48,169 nucleotides of DNA from Mycobacterium sp. (GTDB lineage: Bacteria > Actinomycetota > Actinomycetes > Mycobacteriales > Mycobacteriaceae). Under the pieces are notes generated by a model that worked only from the letters and a program-made list of their open reading frames with translations, did not search any database and had not been told where the DNA came from. Shown one piece after another: positions 8,759 to 16,879 of the stretch. The translations under genes were made by a program, and so were the position numbers. The DNA lies in assembly GCF_019247635.1 (NCBI RefSeq), contig NZ_JAFBAR010000070.1:1-48169 (forward strand), given 5' to 3'. Numbering within the stretch: position 1 is the stretch's first letter; each line of letters starts with the position of its first letter.

Positions 8759-9126
8759 GAGCTCGTCACCTACCCTTTGCAATTCCGCGCGGGACGTCCC
8801 GCGCATCTGCCGCGCGTAGCGGCACCCGTACGGTCGGGAGGGCGTCTGCGGCCTTGCGGCTGGCGCCGGCCCTCCCAGCCGGTACCAACAGTATTGAAGC
8901 AGCTTGGCGCCCGGTCAGCTGAACTAATTCTGCGAGCGTTGCCTAGATCGCCGATTACCAGTGTTTTCCCGGCGGACGGGAACCGGGTCGTCGGCTCGCG
9001 GAGTCGTAGTAACAGGGTCGCGGTTAGGGCGATAACAAATCGGTTGCACCCTCTTTCGGGCCCTACGGCCGTATGCGCAGGCCGGTACCGTTGCGCCGAA
9101 CGTCGGTGTATTCGCGGCCTTAGACG
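8759..9126. other. Intergenic region between divergent DUF349 and transporter genes
   Basis: A 368-bp gap that should contain two divergent promoters. I see no gene, no strong inverted repeat and no convincing -35/-10 pair. Short open frames here are shadows without ribosome sites. Confidence 0.5.
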
Positions 9127-10095
9127 GTGGGGCAGGTCAGGGAGGTCATCATCGCCAAGGTGGATATCGCGGCGTTGCTCGCGCTTATCGCCGCCCTGAT
9201 ATCGGGTGTCGGAGACGTGGTCCGTCAGCGCTCCGCTCAGGAGATCACCGATGACGAGGTTGGCCACCTCGAGCTGCTTCGCATGTCGCTGCGCGACGCC
9301 CGCTGGTGGGTCGGCGGTATGGCGGCCGTGGCCAGCGCGGCGCTGCAGGCGGTGGCGCTGGGCCTGGGGTCGGTGGTGCTGGTACAGGCGCTTCAGGTGA
9401 CGGCATTGCTGTTCGCGCTGCCCGTTTATGCGTGGCTGACCAAGCACGGATGGAGCCGCCGGGAGTGGGGATGGGCGATATTGCTGGCCGCCGCCGTGGC
9501 AGTTTTCGTCATCGTCGGTGAACCGGCGGCGGGCTACTCGCGGGCGTCGCTACAGAGCTGGGCCGTGGTAGCCGTGGCGGTCGGCCCTGCCATGGTGCTC
9601 TGTGTGCTGGGCGCGCGGATCTGGTCGGGCACGGTCGCCGCGGTCCTACTGGCCGTCGTGTCCGCGACGGCGTGGGCGCTGTTCGCGGTGCTGACCAAGG
9701 CCATCGTCGACGTCGTTGACGACGGACCGGCGACGCTACTGCGCACGCCGGAGCTGTACGCCTGGTTGCTGGTCGCGGCGCTTGGGACGGTGTTCCAGCA
9801 GTCCTCGTTTCGGGCCAGCTCGCTGAGCGCATCGCTGCCCACAATGACGGTCGCCGAGCCATTCGTGGCTTCGTTGCTGGGTGTCACGGTGCTGGGTGAG
9901 ACGCTCGGCGCCGGCGGCCCAGAGCTGATCACGCTGATCGTTTCGGTGGTGGTCGTGGTTGTCGCCACGACTGCGCTGGCACGCGGCGAGATCGCGACGA
10001 TGACGGCCGCAGACGCGGCGACCGGCACCCACGCGCCCACGCCGGGCTTGAACTCTCGTGCTCTGGTCGCGTCGGGGGCATTCGGGGAGGCATAG
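9127..10095 (+). CDS. DMT/EamA-type transporter, first of a tandem pair (Rv2729c-like)
   Basis: A roughly 315-322-residue multi-pass membrane protein with about ten hydrophobic segments. It has the marks of drug/metabolite transporters: LQVTALLFALPVYAWLTK, VLGARIWSG and the late SASLPTMTVAEPFVASLLGV with GETLG. It is clearly paralogous to the next gene (VVRQRSAQEIT and VGHLEL shared). Substrate unknown. The start is unsettled: GTG 9127 has no ribosome site of its own, while a strong AGGGAGGT at 9139-9146 sits 4 nt before ATC 9151, the codon that aligns with the ATG of the paralogue. GTG 9160 is a third option. Confidence 0.85.
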   Translation: MGQVREVIIAKVDIAALLALIAALISGVGDVVRQRSAQEITDDEVGHLELLRMSLRDARWWVGGMAAVASAALQAVALGLGSVVLVQALQVTALLFALPVYAWLTKHGWSRREWGWAILLAAAVAVFVIVGEPAAGYSRASLQSWAVVAVAVGPAMVLCVLGARIWSGTVAAVLLAVVSATAWALFAVLTKAIVDVVDDGPATLLRTPELYAWLLVAALGTVFQQSSFRASSLSASLPTMTVAEPFVASLLGVTVLGETLGAGGPELITLIVSVVVVVVATTALARGEIATMTAADAATGTHAPTPGLNSRALVASGAFGEA

Positions 10096-10254
10096 TTGTC
10101 GCAAAGCCATCGCAAGGCCGCGCGGGGCCGGTAGGTGTGGAGAATGTCTTGCCGCGCACGCATAAACGCGGCGGAAATATCAGCAAAACGGGTGGCGGAT
10201 AGCTCGTACTGAATAATGGCTCCCGGGGCCGATGTGGGGGAGGGAAGGTCGCTG

Positions 10255-11241
10255 ATGACGAAAGTCGACGTCGCGGTCGTCCTTGCCCTGCTCGCCGCCT
10301 TCGCCTCCGCCATTGGCAATGTCGTGCGCCAGCGATCTGCCCAAGAGATCACCGACCGAGAAGTGGGCCACCTCGAGCTGTTCCGGTTGTCGCTGCGCGA
10401 CGCCAAGTGGTGGCTGGGTGCCGGAGGAGCGATTGCCAACTACGTTCTGCAGGCCGCGGCCCTGGCGCTCGGGTCGGTGATGCTGGTGACGGCGTTGCAG
10501 GTGACCGCGCTGCTGTTCGCGCTGCCGATTTACACCTACCTCACCAAGGTCCGGGTGACGCGGCGAGAGTGGGCCTGGGCGGTCTTGCTGGCCGCCGCGC
10601 TGGCGGTGGTCGTCGCCGTGGGTGACCCGGATAGCGGCGCGTCACGGGGCTCACTGGAAACCTGGCTCGTGGTGGGCCTGATTATGGGGCCCCTGCTGGT
10701 GTTCTGTGTGCTGGGTGCGCGGTACTGGACGGGCTCGGTGGCTGCGGTGCTGCTGGCCGTGGTCGCCGGTTCTTCGCTGGCGCTGTTCGCGGTGCTGACC
10801 AAAGCGGTTGTCGAAGTGGTCCGCGGCGGCGTCGTCCCATTGCTGCTCGCCCCGGAGTTCTACTTCTGGATAGCCGCCGCGCTGGCCGGAATGATCTTCC
10901 AGCAGTCGTCCTATCGCGCGGGTTCGCTGAACGCCTCCTTGCCGACGTCGGTCGTCGCCAAGCCGCTGATCGGTTCCGTGCTCGGCATCGTCGTGCTCGG
11001 CGAGACGTTTGACACCACCAGACCGGGGCTCTTCGTGGTGGCAGCGGGGGTGGTGGTGGTGATCGTCGCGACCTTTGCCCTGGCGCGCGGCGAGGCCGAG
11101 AACGTGACCGAAGAGGCGATCGAGAGCGGCCGCATTCCTATCATCGATGCCCAAGCACTGGCGGCCCCGCGCCGGCGGCGGTCGCGCCGACAGGACTCGA
11201 CGAGCGGGCCAGCCGGCCTGGCCAGAAGTCCCAGACGCTAG
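10255..11241 (+). CDS. DMT/EamA-type transporter, second of a tandem pair (Rv2729c-like)
   Basis: A 328-residue, about ten-segment membrane protein. It begins MTKVDVAVVLALLAAFASAI and keeps GHLELFRLSLRDAKWW, LQVTALLFALPIYTYL and SLNASLPTSVVAKPLIGSVL. The C-terminal 30 residues are basic (RRRRSRRQ). It lies 159 bp after its paralogue on the same strand. ATG 10255 follows a GGAGGG site about 11 nt upstream. By recall M. tuberculosis has one copy, closer to this one. Substrate unknown. Confidence 0.88.
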   Translation: MTKVDVAVVLALLAAFASAIGNVVRQRSAQEITDREVGHLELFRLSLRDAKWWLGAGGAIANYVLQAAALALGSVMLVTALQVTALLFALPIYTYLTKVRVTRREWAWAVLLAAALAVVVAVGDPDSGASRGSLETWLVVGLIMGPLLVFCVLGARYWTGSVAAVLLAVVAGSSLALFAVLTKAVVEVVRGGVVPLLLAPEFYFWIAAALAGMIFQQSSYRAGSLNASLPTSVVAKPLIGSVLGIVVLGETFDTTRPGLFVVAAGVVVVIVATFALARGEAENVTEEAIESGRIPIIDAQALAAPRRRRSRRQDSTSGPAGLARSPRR

Positions 11242-11250
11242 TTTGATGGC

Positions 11251-11934
11251 GTGTTGAGCGCCATCGCGATCGTGCCATCCGCGCCGGTGCTCGTTCCCGA
11301 ACTTGCGGGGGCCGCGGCCGCTGAGGTGGCCGACCTGCGGGCGGCGACGATCGCGGCCGCCGCGCTGCTACCGTCGCGCTGGATCGCCGTCGGAACAGGT
11401 GATGCGGACCAGACGGTAAAGCAGAATGCCGCCGGCACTTTCGCCGGCTTCGGTGTCGACGTGCCGGTTCGGCTGTCACCCCAGGCCGACAGCTCGGCCG
11501 AATTGCCCCTGTGCGCGCTGATGGCCGCCTGGGTGCGGGGCCAGGCCCGGCCCGAGGCCAGCGCACATGTTCGTGTCCTGCGCCGCGATCACGTCGTCGA
11601 GGTCGCGCTGGCCCAAGGCAGGCGGCTGCGCGCCGAGATCGAGGCGGCGTCGGAGCCTGTCGGTGTGCTGATCGTTGCCGACGGCGCGAACACCCTGACG
11701 CCGAAGGCCCCCGGCGCGTTCGACCCGGGTGCCGCCGATGCGCAACAGGCCCTCGACGAGGCCCTGGCCTGCGGCGACGTGTCCGGATTGCGTGGGCTGT
11801 CCCCTCTGATCGTTGGCCGGGTGGCATTTCAGGTCATGGCCGGCCTGACCGAACCCGGCCCGCGTTGGGCCAAAGAGCTCTACCGTGGCGCACCGTACGG
11901 TGTCGGGTACTTCGCCGGCGTCTGGCAACTGTGA
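11251..11934 (+). CDS. LigB-like/extradiol dioxygenase-fold protein (Rv2728c-like)
   Basis: A 227-residue protein starting [20 protein letters not shown]. It resembles the class III extradiol dioxygenase (LigB) fold found beside miaA and dapF in actinobacteria, with the N-terminal PxAPVLVPE strand and a C-terminal [23 protein letters not shown]... region. I do not see a full set of metal-binding histidines, so enzyme activity is doubtful. GTG 11251 follows TAGTTT (11240-11245), compatible with leaderless expression. It overlaps miaA by 4 bp (GTGA). Confidence 0.7.
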   Translation: MLSAIAIVPSAPVLVPELAGAAAAEVADLRAATIAAAALLPSRWIAVGTGDADQTVKQNAAGTFAGFGVDVPVRLSPQADSSAELPLCALMAAWVRGQARPEASAHVRVLRRDHVVEVALAQGRRLRAEIEAASEPVGVLIVADGANTLTPKAPGAFDPGAADAQQALDEALACGDVSGLRGLSPLIVGRVAFQVMAGLTEPGPRWAKELYRGAPYGVGYFAGVWQL

Positions 11935-12860
11935 GACCGCTGGCGATCATCGGGCCGACGGGCACCGGCAAGTCCCAGCTGGCGCTCGACGTCGCCGAGC
12001 GGCTCAGGACCGTGTCGCTTGCAGCCGAAATAGTCAATGCCGACGCGATGCAGCTTTATCGCGGCATGGACATCGGGACCGCCAAGTTGCCCGTCGAACA
12101 GCGCCGCGACATCCCCCACCACCAGATCGACGTCCTACATGTCACCGAAACGGCCACCGTCGCCCGCTATCAGCAGACCGCCGCGGCCGACATCGAAGCG
12201 ATCGCGGCCCGCGGAGCGGTGCCGATCGTGGTGGGCGGTTCGATGCTCTATATCCAGTCCCTGCTCGACGACTGGTCCTTCCCGGCGACCGATCCGACCG
12301 TGCGCGCGCGATGGGAACAACGCCTGGCCGAAGTCGGGGTGGGCCAGTTGCACGCCGAGCTCGCCCGTCGCGACCCGGCCGCGGCCGCGGCCATCCTGCC
12401 CACCGACGCCCGGCGCACGGTTCGGGCGCTCGAGGTGGTCGAACTGACCGGCCTGCCGTTCGCGGCGTCCGCGCCGCGCATCGGCACCGCGCGGTGGGAT
12501 ACCGTTATCGTCGGATTAGACTGCGAGACAACGCTTCTCGATCAAAGACTGGCCCGCCGCACCGCGTCGATGTTCGACGCCGGCCTGGTCGACGAGGTGC
12601 GCGCCCTGCTCGACGACGGCCTGCGCGACGGGGTCACCGCGGCCCGCGCGCTAGGCTATGCCCAGGTGATCGCGGCGCTGGACGCCGGTGGGGGCGCGGA
12701 CCGATTGCGAGATGCCCACGAGCAGACGTTCGTGGGCACCCGTCGCTATGTGCGACGGCAGCGATCCTGGTTCCGCCGCGACCACCGGGTGCAGTGGTTG
12801 GACGCCGCGCGGGACCATGTCGTGGACGACGCGATCAAGGCCTGGCGGCACGTAACCTGA
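11931..12860 (+). CDS. miaA: tRNA dimethylallyltransferase MiaA
   Basis: A 309-residue enzyme that adds the dimethylallyl group to A37 of tRNA; MiaB then methylthiolates it. The P-loop GPTGTGKSQ is at residues 8-16, the substrate motif [19 protein letters not shown] follows, then GGSMLY and the C-terminal [16 protein letters not shown], all diagnostic. GTG 11931 overlaps the preceding stop (GTGA), so the genes are coupled. miaB lies 5 kb upstream on the same strand. Confidence 0.97.
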   Translation: MRPLAIIGPTGTGKSQLALDVAERLRTVSLAAEIVNADAMQLYRGMDIGTAKLPVEQRRDIPHHQIDVLHVTETATVARYQQTAAADIEAIAARGAVPIVVGGSMLYIQSLLDDWSFPATDPTVRARWEQRLAEVGVGQLHAELARRDPAAAAAILPTDARRTVRALEVVELTGLPFAASAPRIGTARWDTVIVGLDCETTLLDQRLARRTASMFDAGLVDEVRALLDDGLRDGVTAARALGYAQVIAALDAGGGADRLRDAHEQTFVGTRRYVRRQRSWFRRDHRVQWLDAARDHVVDDAIKAWRHVT

Positions 12861-12932
12861 TCTGGTGATCCGCGCCGGCGACGATGGTGCCGGCTCGGGT
12901 AGTTTCAGGCCGGGATCGGAGGTGTGGCGCAG

Positions 12933-13802
12933 GTGATCTTCGCCAAGGGCCATGGCACCGAAAACGACTTCGTGCTGCTGCCCGACACTGATGCCCGGCT
13001 GACGCTGAGCCCGGCCCGGGTGGCCGCTGTGTGCGACCGGCGTCGCGGTCTGGGCGCCGACGGGGTGTTGCGGGTGACCACCGCCGGTGCCGCCGTGACC
13101 GCGGGCGTGCTCGAGCGCGTCCCCGATGGCGTCGACGCCGCCGACTGGTACATGGACTACCGCAATGCCGACGGGTCGATCGCGCAGATGTGCGGCAACG
13201 GCGTCCGGGTGTTCGCGCACTACCTGCGCGCCAGCGGCTTGGAGCAGCGCGATGTGTTCGTCGTCGGATCACTGGCCGGCCCCCGACCGGTCGTCCTGCA
13301 TCACGTGGACCAGACTCACGCCGATGTCACCGTCGACATGGGCAAGGCCAATCGGCTCGGCAGTGGCGATGCGATTGTCGGCGGCAGGCGCTTTGCCGGG
13401 CTCGCGGTCGACGTCGGCAACCCGCACCTGGCCTGCGTCGACCCACAGCTGACCCCCGAGGTGCTTGCGGCCCTGGATGTCTCGGCGCCGGTGAGCTTCG
13501 ATCCCGCGCAGTTTCCGGAGGGTGTGAACGTCGAGATCCTCACGCCACCCGACGGAGGCGTCGTCCGCATGCGGGTGCACGAACGCGGGGTGGGGGAGAC
13601 CCGCTCGTGTGGCACGGGAACGGTGGCGGCCGCGGTCGCCGCGTTGGCGCACACCGGCGCCGAAACCGGCAGCCTCACGGTGCGCGTGCCGGGTGGCGAC
13701 GTCACAGTGACCGTCACCGATGCCACCAGCTTTCTACGCGGCCCGTCGGTCCTGGTTGCCCGCGGTGAAATTGCCGACCCGTGGTGGAACACGCTGGCCT
13801 GA
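12933..13802 (+). CDS. dapF: Diaminopimelate epimerase DapF
   Basis: A 289-residue PLP-independent epimerase converting LL- to meso-diaminopimelate for peptidoglycan and lysine. The two catalytic cysteines are visible in [15 protein letters not shown] and [15 protein letters not shown] 12933 (start [12 protein letters not shown] after VI) follows GGAGG at 12918-12922 by 10 nt and gives the usual length. GTG 12924 would be one base from that site and is less likely. It lies in the miaA-dapF-hflX order common in actinobacteria. Confidence 0.97.
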   Translation: MIFAKGHGTENDFVLLPDTDARLTLSPARVAAVCDRRRGLGADGVLRVTTAGAAVTAGVLERVPDGVDAADWYMDYRNADGSIAQMCGNGVRVFAHYLRASGLEQRDVFVVGSLAGPRPVVLHHVDQTHADVTVDMGKANRLGSGDAIVGGRRFAGLAVDVGNPHLACVDPQLTPEVLAALDVSAPVSFDPAQFPEGVNVEILTPPDGGVVRMRVHERGVGETRSCGTGTVAAAVAALAHTGAETGSLTVRVPGGDVTVTVTDATSFLRGPSVLVARGEIADPWWNTLA

Positions 13803-13852
13803 CATATTCGGGTGCGTCGTCAAGCTGGACGTGCCACCATCGGAAATTGCCT

Positions 13853-15328
13853 ATGACATATCCAGATTCGCCAGAGATGACAGATCCGCCCAATAATGAG
13901 GTGGCAGATTCGTCGAAATCGGGCTCTTATGAACCCAGCCTCGGCGAACTGGCCCTCGAAGACCGCTCGGCGCTGCGCCGGGTCGTCGGGTTGTCCACCG
14001 AGCTTGCCGACATCTCCGAGGTCGAGTACCGCCAGCTGCGGCTGGAACGGGTGGTGCTGGTGGGCGTGTGGACTGAGGGCAGCGCGGCCGACAACCAGGC
14101 CAGCATGGCCGAACTGGCCGCCCTGGCCGAAACCGCGGGCTCGCAGGTACTCGAGGGACTCATCCAACGCCGCGATCGCCCCGACCCCTCGACCTACATC
14201 GGGTCGGGCAAGGCGGCCGAGCTGCGCCAAGTGGTGGTGGCGACCGGCGCGGACACCGTCATCTGCGACGGTGAGCTGTCCCCGGCCCAGCTGACGGCGC
14301 TGGAGAAGGCCGTGCAGGTCAAGGTCGTCGACCGCACCGCGCTGATCCTCGACATCTTCGCCCAGCACGCCACCAGCAGGGAGGGCAAGGCGCAGGTGAC
14401 GCTGGCGCAGATGCAATACATGCTGCCGCGGCTGCGCGGCTGGGGTGAATCGATGTCGCGGCAGGCCGGTGGCCGTGCCGGCGGTAGCGGCGGAGGCGTG
14501 GGTCTGCGTGGGCCCGGTGAGACCAAGATCGAGACCGATCGGCGTCGCATCCGCGAGCGGATGGCCAAACTGCGCCGCGAGATCAAAGACATGAAGCGGG
14601 CCCGTGACACCCAGCGCAGCCGCAGGCTGGCCAGCGATATGCCGTCGGTCGCGATCGTCGGCTACACCAACGCCGGCAAATCCAGCCTGCTCAATGCGCT
14701 GACGGGGGCGGGGGTGCTGGTGCAGGACGCACTGTTCGCCACCCTGGAACCGACCACCCGCCGCGCGGAGTTCGAGGACAGCCGACCGTACGTGCTAACC
14801 GACACCGTCGGCTTCGTCCGCCACCTGCCCACCCAGCTGGTCGAGGCGTTCCGCTCCACGTTGGAGGAGGTCGTCGACGCCGACCTGTTGGTGCACGTAG
14901 TCGACGGTTCCGACGTCAATCCGCTGGCCCAGATCGATGCCGTGCGCCAGGTGATCTCCGAGGTGTTCGACGACTACACGGCCGGTGAGGGCGCCGACCG
15001 GACCCCAGAGTTGTTGGTAGTCAACAAGACGGACGTGGCGGGCGATCTGGCACTGGCCAAGTTGCGGCACGCACTGCCCGGCGCGGTATTCGTCTCGGCG
15101 CGCAGCGGCGACGGGATCGACGCGTTGCGGAGGCGGATGGCCGAGCTTTCGGCGCCCACCGATACCGCGGTGGACGTCGTGATCCCGTACGAGCGCGGCG
15201 ACCTGGTCTCGCGGGTGCACGCCGACGGACGGGTGCAACATGCCGAGCACACGGCCGAGGGCACCCGGATCAAGGCCCGCGTGCCGGTGGCATTGGCCGC
15301 CAGCCTGCGAGGGTTCGCCGCCCACTAG
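13853..15328 (+). CDS. hflX: GTPase HflX
   Basis: A 491-residue ribosome-associated GTPase, known to split or rescue stalled ribosomes under stress. The HflX N-domain includes YIGSGKAAELR. The glycine linker and GPGETKIETDRRRIRER signature follow, then a coiled coil. The G domain has G1 GYTNAGKSS, the G3 region DTVGF and G4 NKTD. ATG 13853 gives MTYPDSPEMTDPP; ATG 13877 is an alternative and neither has a strong ribosome site. Confidence 0.96.
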   Translation: MTYPDSPEMTDPPNNEVADSSKSGSYEPSLGELALEDRSALRRVVGLSTELADISEVEYRQLRLERVVLVGVWTEGSAADNQASMAELAALAETAGSQVLEGLIQRRDRPDPSTYIGSGKAAELRQVVVATGADTVICDGELSPAQLTALEKAVQVKVVDRTALILDIFAQHATSREGKAQVTLAQMQYMLPRLRGWGESMSRQAGGRAGGSGGGVGLRGPGETKIETDRRRIRERMAKLRREIKDMKRARDTQRSRRLASDMPSVAIVGYTNAGKSSLLNALTGAGVLVQDALFATLEPTTRRAEFEDSRPYVLTDTVGFVRHLPTQLVEAFRSTLEEVVDADLLVHVVDGSDVNPLAQIDAVRQVISEVFDDYTAGEGADRTPELLVVNKTDVAGDLALAKLRHALPGAVFVSARSGDGIDALRRRMAELSAPTDTAVDVVIPYERGDLVSRVHADGRVQHAEHTAEGTRIKARVPVALAASLRGFAAH

Positions 15329-15347
15329 GCTCGTGAGCCACCTGCCG

Positions 15348-15365
15348 ACCAACCGCCCGGTTGGT
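15348..15365. promoter_or_regulatory. Perfect inverted repeat, probable operator before fadE20
   Basis: ACCAACCG-CC-CGGTTGGT is a perfect 8-bp dyad with a 2-bp centre, 51 bp before the fadE20 ATG. This form is typical of TetR-family operators in actinobacterial lipid-metabolism genes. It is not followed by a T run and it lies where a promoter should be, so an operator is more likely than a terminator of hflX. The regulator is not in this window. Confidence 0.65.
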
Positions 15366-15416
15366 ATATCTTGGCTACAGAGTTTTCTGTTGCCAGATCG
15401 CCGGAGGTCGTACGCC

Positions 15417-16577
15417 ATGGGCAGTGCCATCAAGTATCAGCGCACGCTTTTCGAGCCCGAGCATGAATTGTTCCGCGAGTCCTACCGGGGTTTCCTGGAC
15501 CGCCATGTCGCGCCGTACCACGACGAATGGGAAAAGGCGAAGCTCGTCGACCGCGGGGTATGGCTGGAGGCCGGAAAACAGGGCTTTCTCGGGATGGCGG
15601 TGCCCGAGGAATACGGCGGCGGGGGCAATGCCGACTTCCGCTACAACACCATCATCACCGAGGAAACCACCGCCGGACGCTACAGCGGGATCGGTTTCGG
15701 CTTGCACAACGACGTCGTGGCGCCCTACTTGCTGTCGCTGAGCACCGAGGAGCAGAAGCAACGCTGGTTGCCCAAATTCTGTACCGGGGAACTGATCACC
15801 GCGATTGCGATGACCGAGCCGGGAACCGGCAGCGACTTGCAGGGCATCAAGACCCGCGCGGTCAGGCATGGCGATCACTACGTGCTCAACGGGTCAAAGA
15901 CGTTCATCACCAACGGGATCAACTCGGACCTGGTGATCGTTGTCGCCCAGACGGATCCGGACAAAGGCGCGCAGGGCTTTTCGCTGCTCGTTGTCGAGCG
16001 GGGTATGGAGGGTTTCGAACGCGGCCGCCACTTGGAAAAGATCGGGCTGGACGCGCAGGACACCGCCGAGCTGTCGTTCACCGATGTGCAGGTGCCGGCC
16101 GAAAACCTGCTCGGCGAAGAGGGGATGGGATTCGTCTACCTGATGCGGAACCTGCCGCAGGAACGGATCGAAATCGCGATCATGGCCGCCGCGGCCATGG
16201 AGGCCGTGCTGGACCAGACGCTGCAATACACCAAGGAGCGCAAGGCATTTGGCAAGCCGATCGGCAGTTTCCAGAACAGCCGGTTCGTGCTGGCCGAACT
16301 CGCCACTGAGGCCACCGTGGTGCGCATAATGGTCGACCAGTTCGTCGCGTTGCATCTGGAGGGAAAGCTGACGGCCGAACAGGCCGCCATGGCCAAGTGG
16401 TATTCCACCGAGAAGCAGGTGCACCTGATCGACCGTTGCCTGCAGCTGCACGGCGGCTACGGCTACATGCGCGAATATCCGGTGGCCCGTGCCTATCTCG
16501 ATGCCCGGGTGCAGACGATCTACGGCGGCACCACCGAGATCATGAAGGAGATCATCGGCCGCGGCCTGGGCGTCTAG
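15417..16577 (+). CDS. fadE20: Acyl-CoA dehydrogenase FadE20
   Basis: A 386-residue flavoprotein of the acyl-CoA dehydrogenase family, which makes the alpha-beta double bond in fatty acid or branched-chain degradation. It shows the N-terminal helical domain (RTLFEPEHELFRESY), the FAD/substrate stretch AIAMTEPGTGSDLQGIKT, ERIEIAIMAAAAMEAVL and the C-terminal LQLHGGYGYMREYPVAR and YGGTTEIMKEIIGR, where the Glu of TTEI is the usual base. ATG 15417 follows GGAGGT at 15402-15407. The palindrome at 15348 suggests its own regulation. The physiological substrate is not known. Confidence 0.95.
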   Translation: MGSAIKYQRTLFEPEHELFRESYRGFLDRHVAPYHDEWEKAKLVDRGVWLEAGKQGFLGMAVPEEYGGGGNADFRYNTIITEETTAGRYSGIGFGLHNDVVAPYLLSLSTEEQKQRWLPKFCTGELITAIAMTEPGTGSDLQGIKTRAVRHGDHYVLNGSKTFITNGINSDLVIVVAQTDPDKGAQGFSLLVVERGMEGFERGRHLEKIGLDAQDTAELSFTDVQVPAENLLGEEGMGFVYLMRNLPQERIEIAIMAAAAMEAVLDQTLQYTKERKAFGKPIGSFQNSRFVLAELATEATVVRIMVDQFVALHLEGKLTAEQAAMAKWYSTEKQVHLIDRCLQLHGGYGYMREYPVARAYLDARVQTIYGGTTEIMKEIIGRGLGV

Positions 16578-16879
16578 GCTGCCCTGGGCTTGGGCCGGTA
16601 TAACAGCTCCGCGAGCCGGCTTCATGCAGCGGCTAGCCGCTTGCGATACGGGCGCGACCCCGCATCATTTCGACATCAGCTGTGTATCCGTTTCCGTAAT
16701 CTTCGTCATTCGACTTCGCATTTGCCGTTCGCTGGAGCAAAGTAATGCGAGCCCGGCGATAATACGGACCGCACTGGGGGAGCGGCCCGACTGGTAGAAG
16801 TAGCACCAGGTATTCGGCGGGCGCGGCAGGGTGCGGGCATGGCCTCAAATCGGGGCATATCCGTGGGCTGGGAGGCTTG
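16578..16879. other. Intergenic region after fadE20, with a palindrome
   Basis: A 302-bp gap. It contains the perfect 14-bp palindrome AGCGGCTAGCCGCT at 16628-16641, about 50 bp after the fadE20 stop, which could end its transcript. An AT-richer stretch follows (16675-16765, with GATAATAC), the likely promoter zone of the next gene. By recall, M. tuberculosis carries a TerC-type gene (Rv2723) and Rv2722 in this interval; no trace of either is apparent. Confidence 0.55.
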
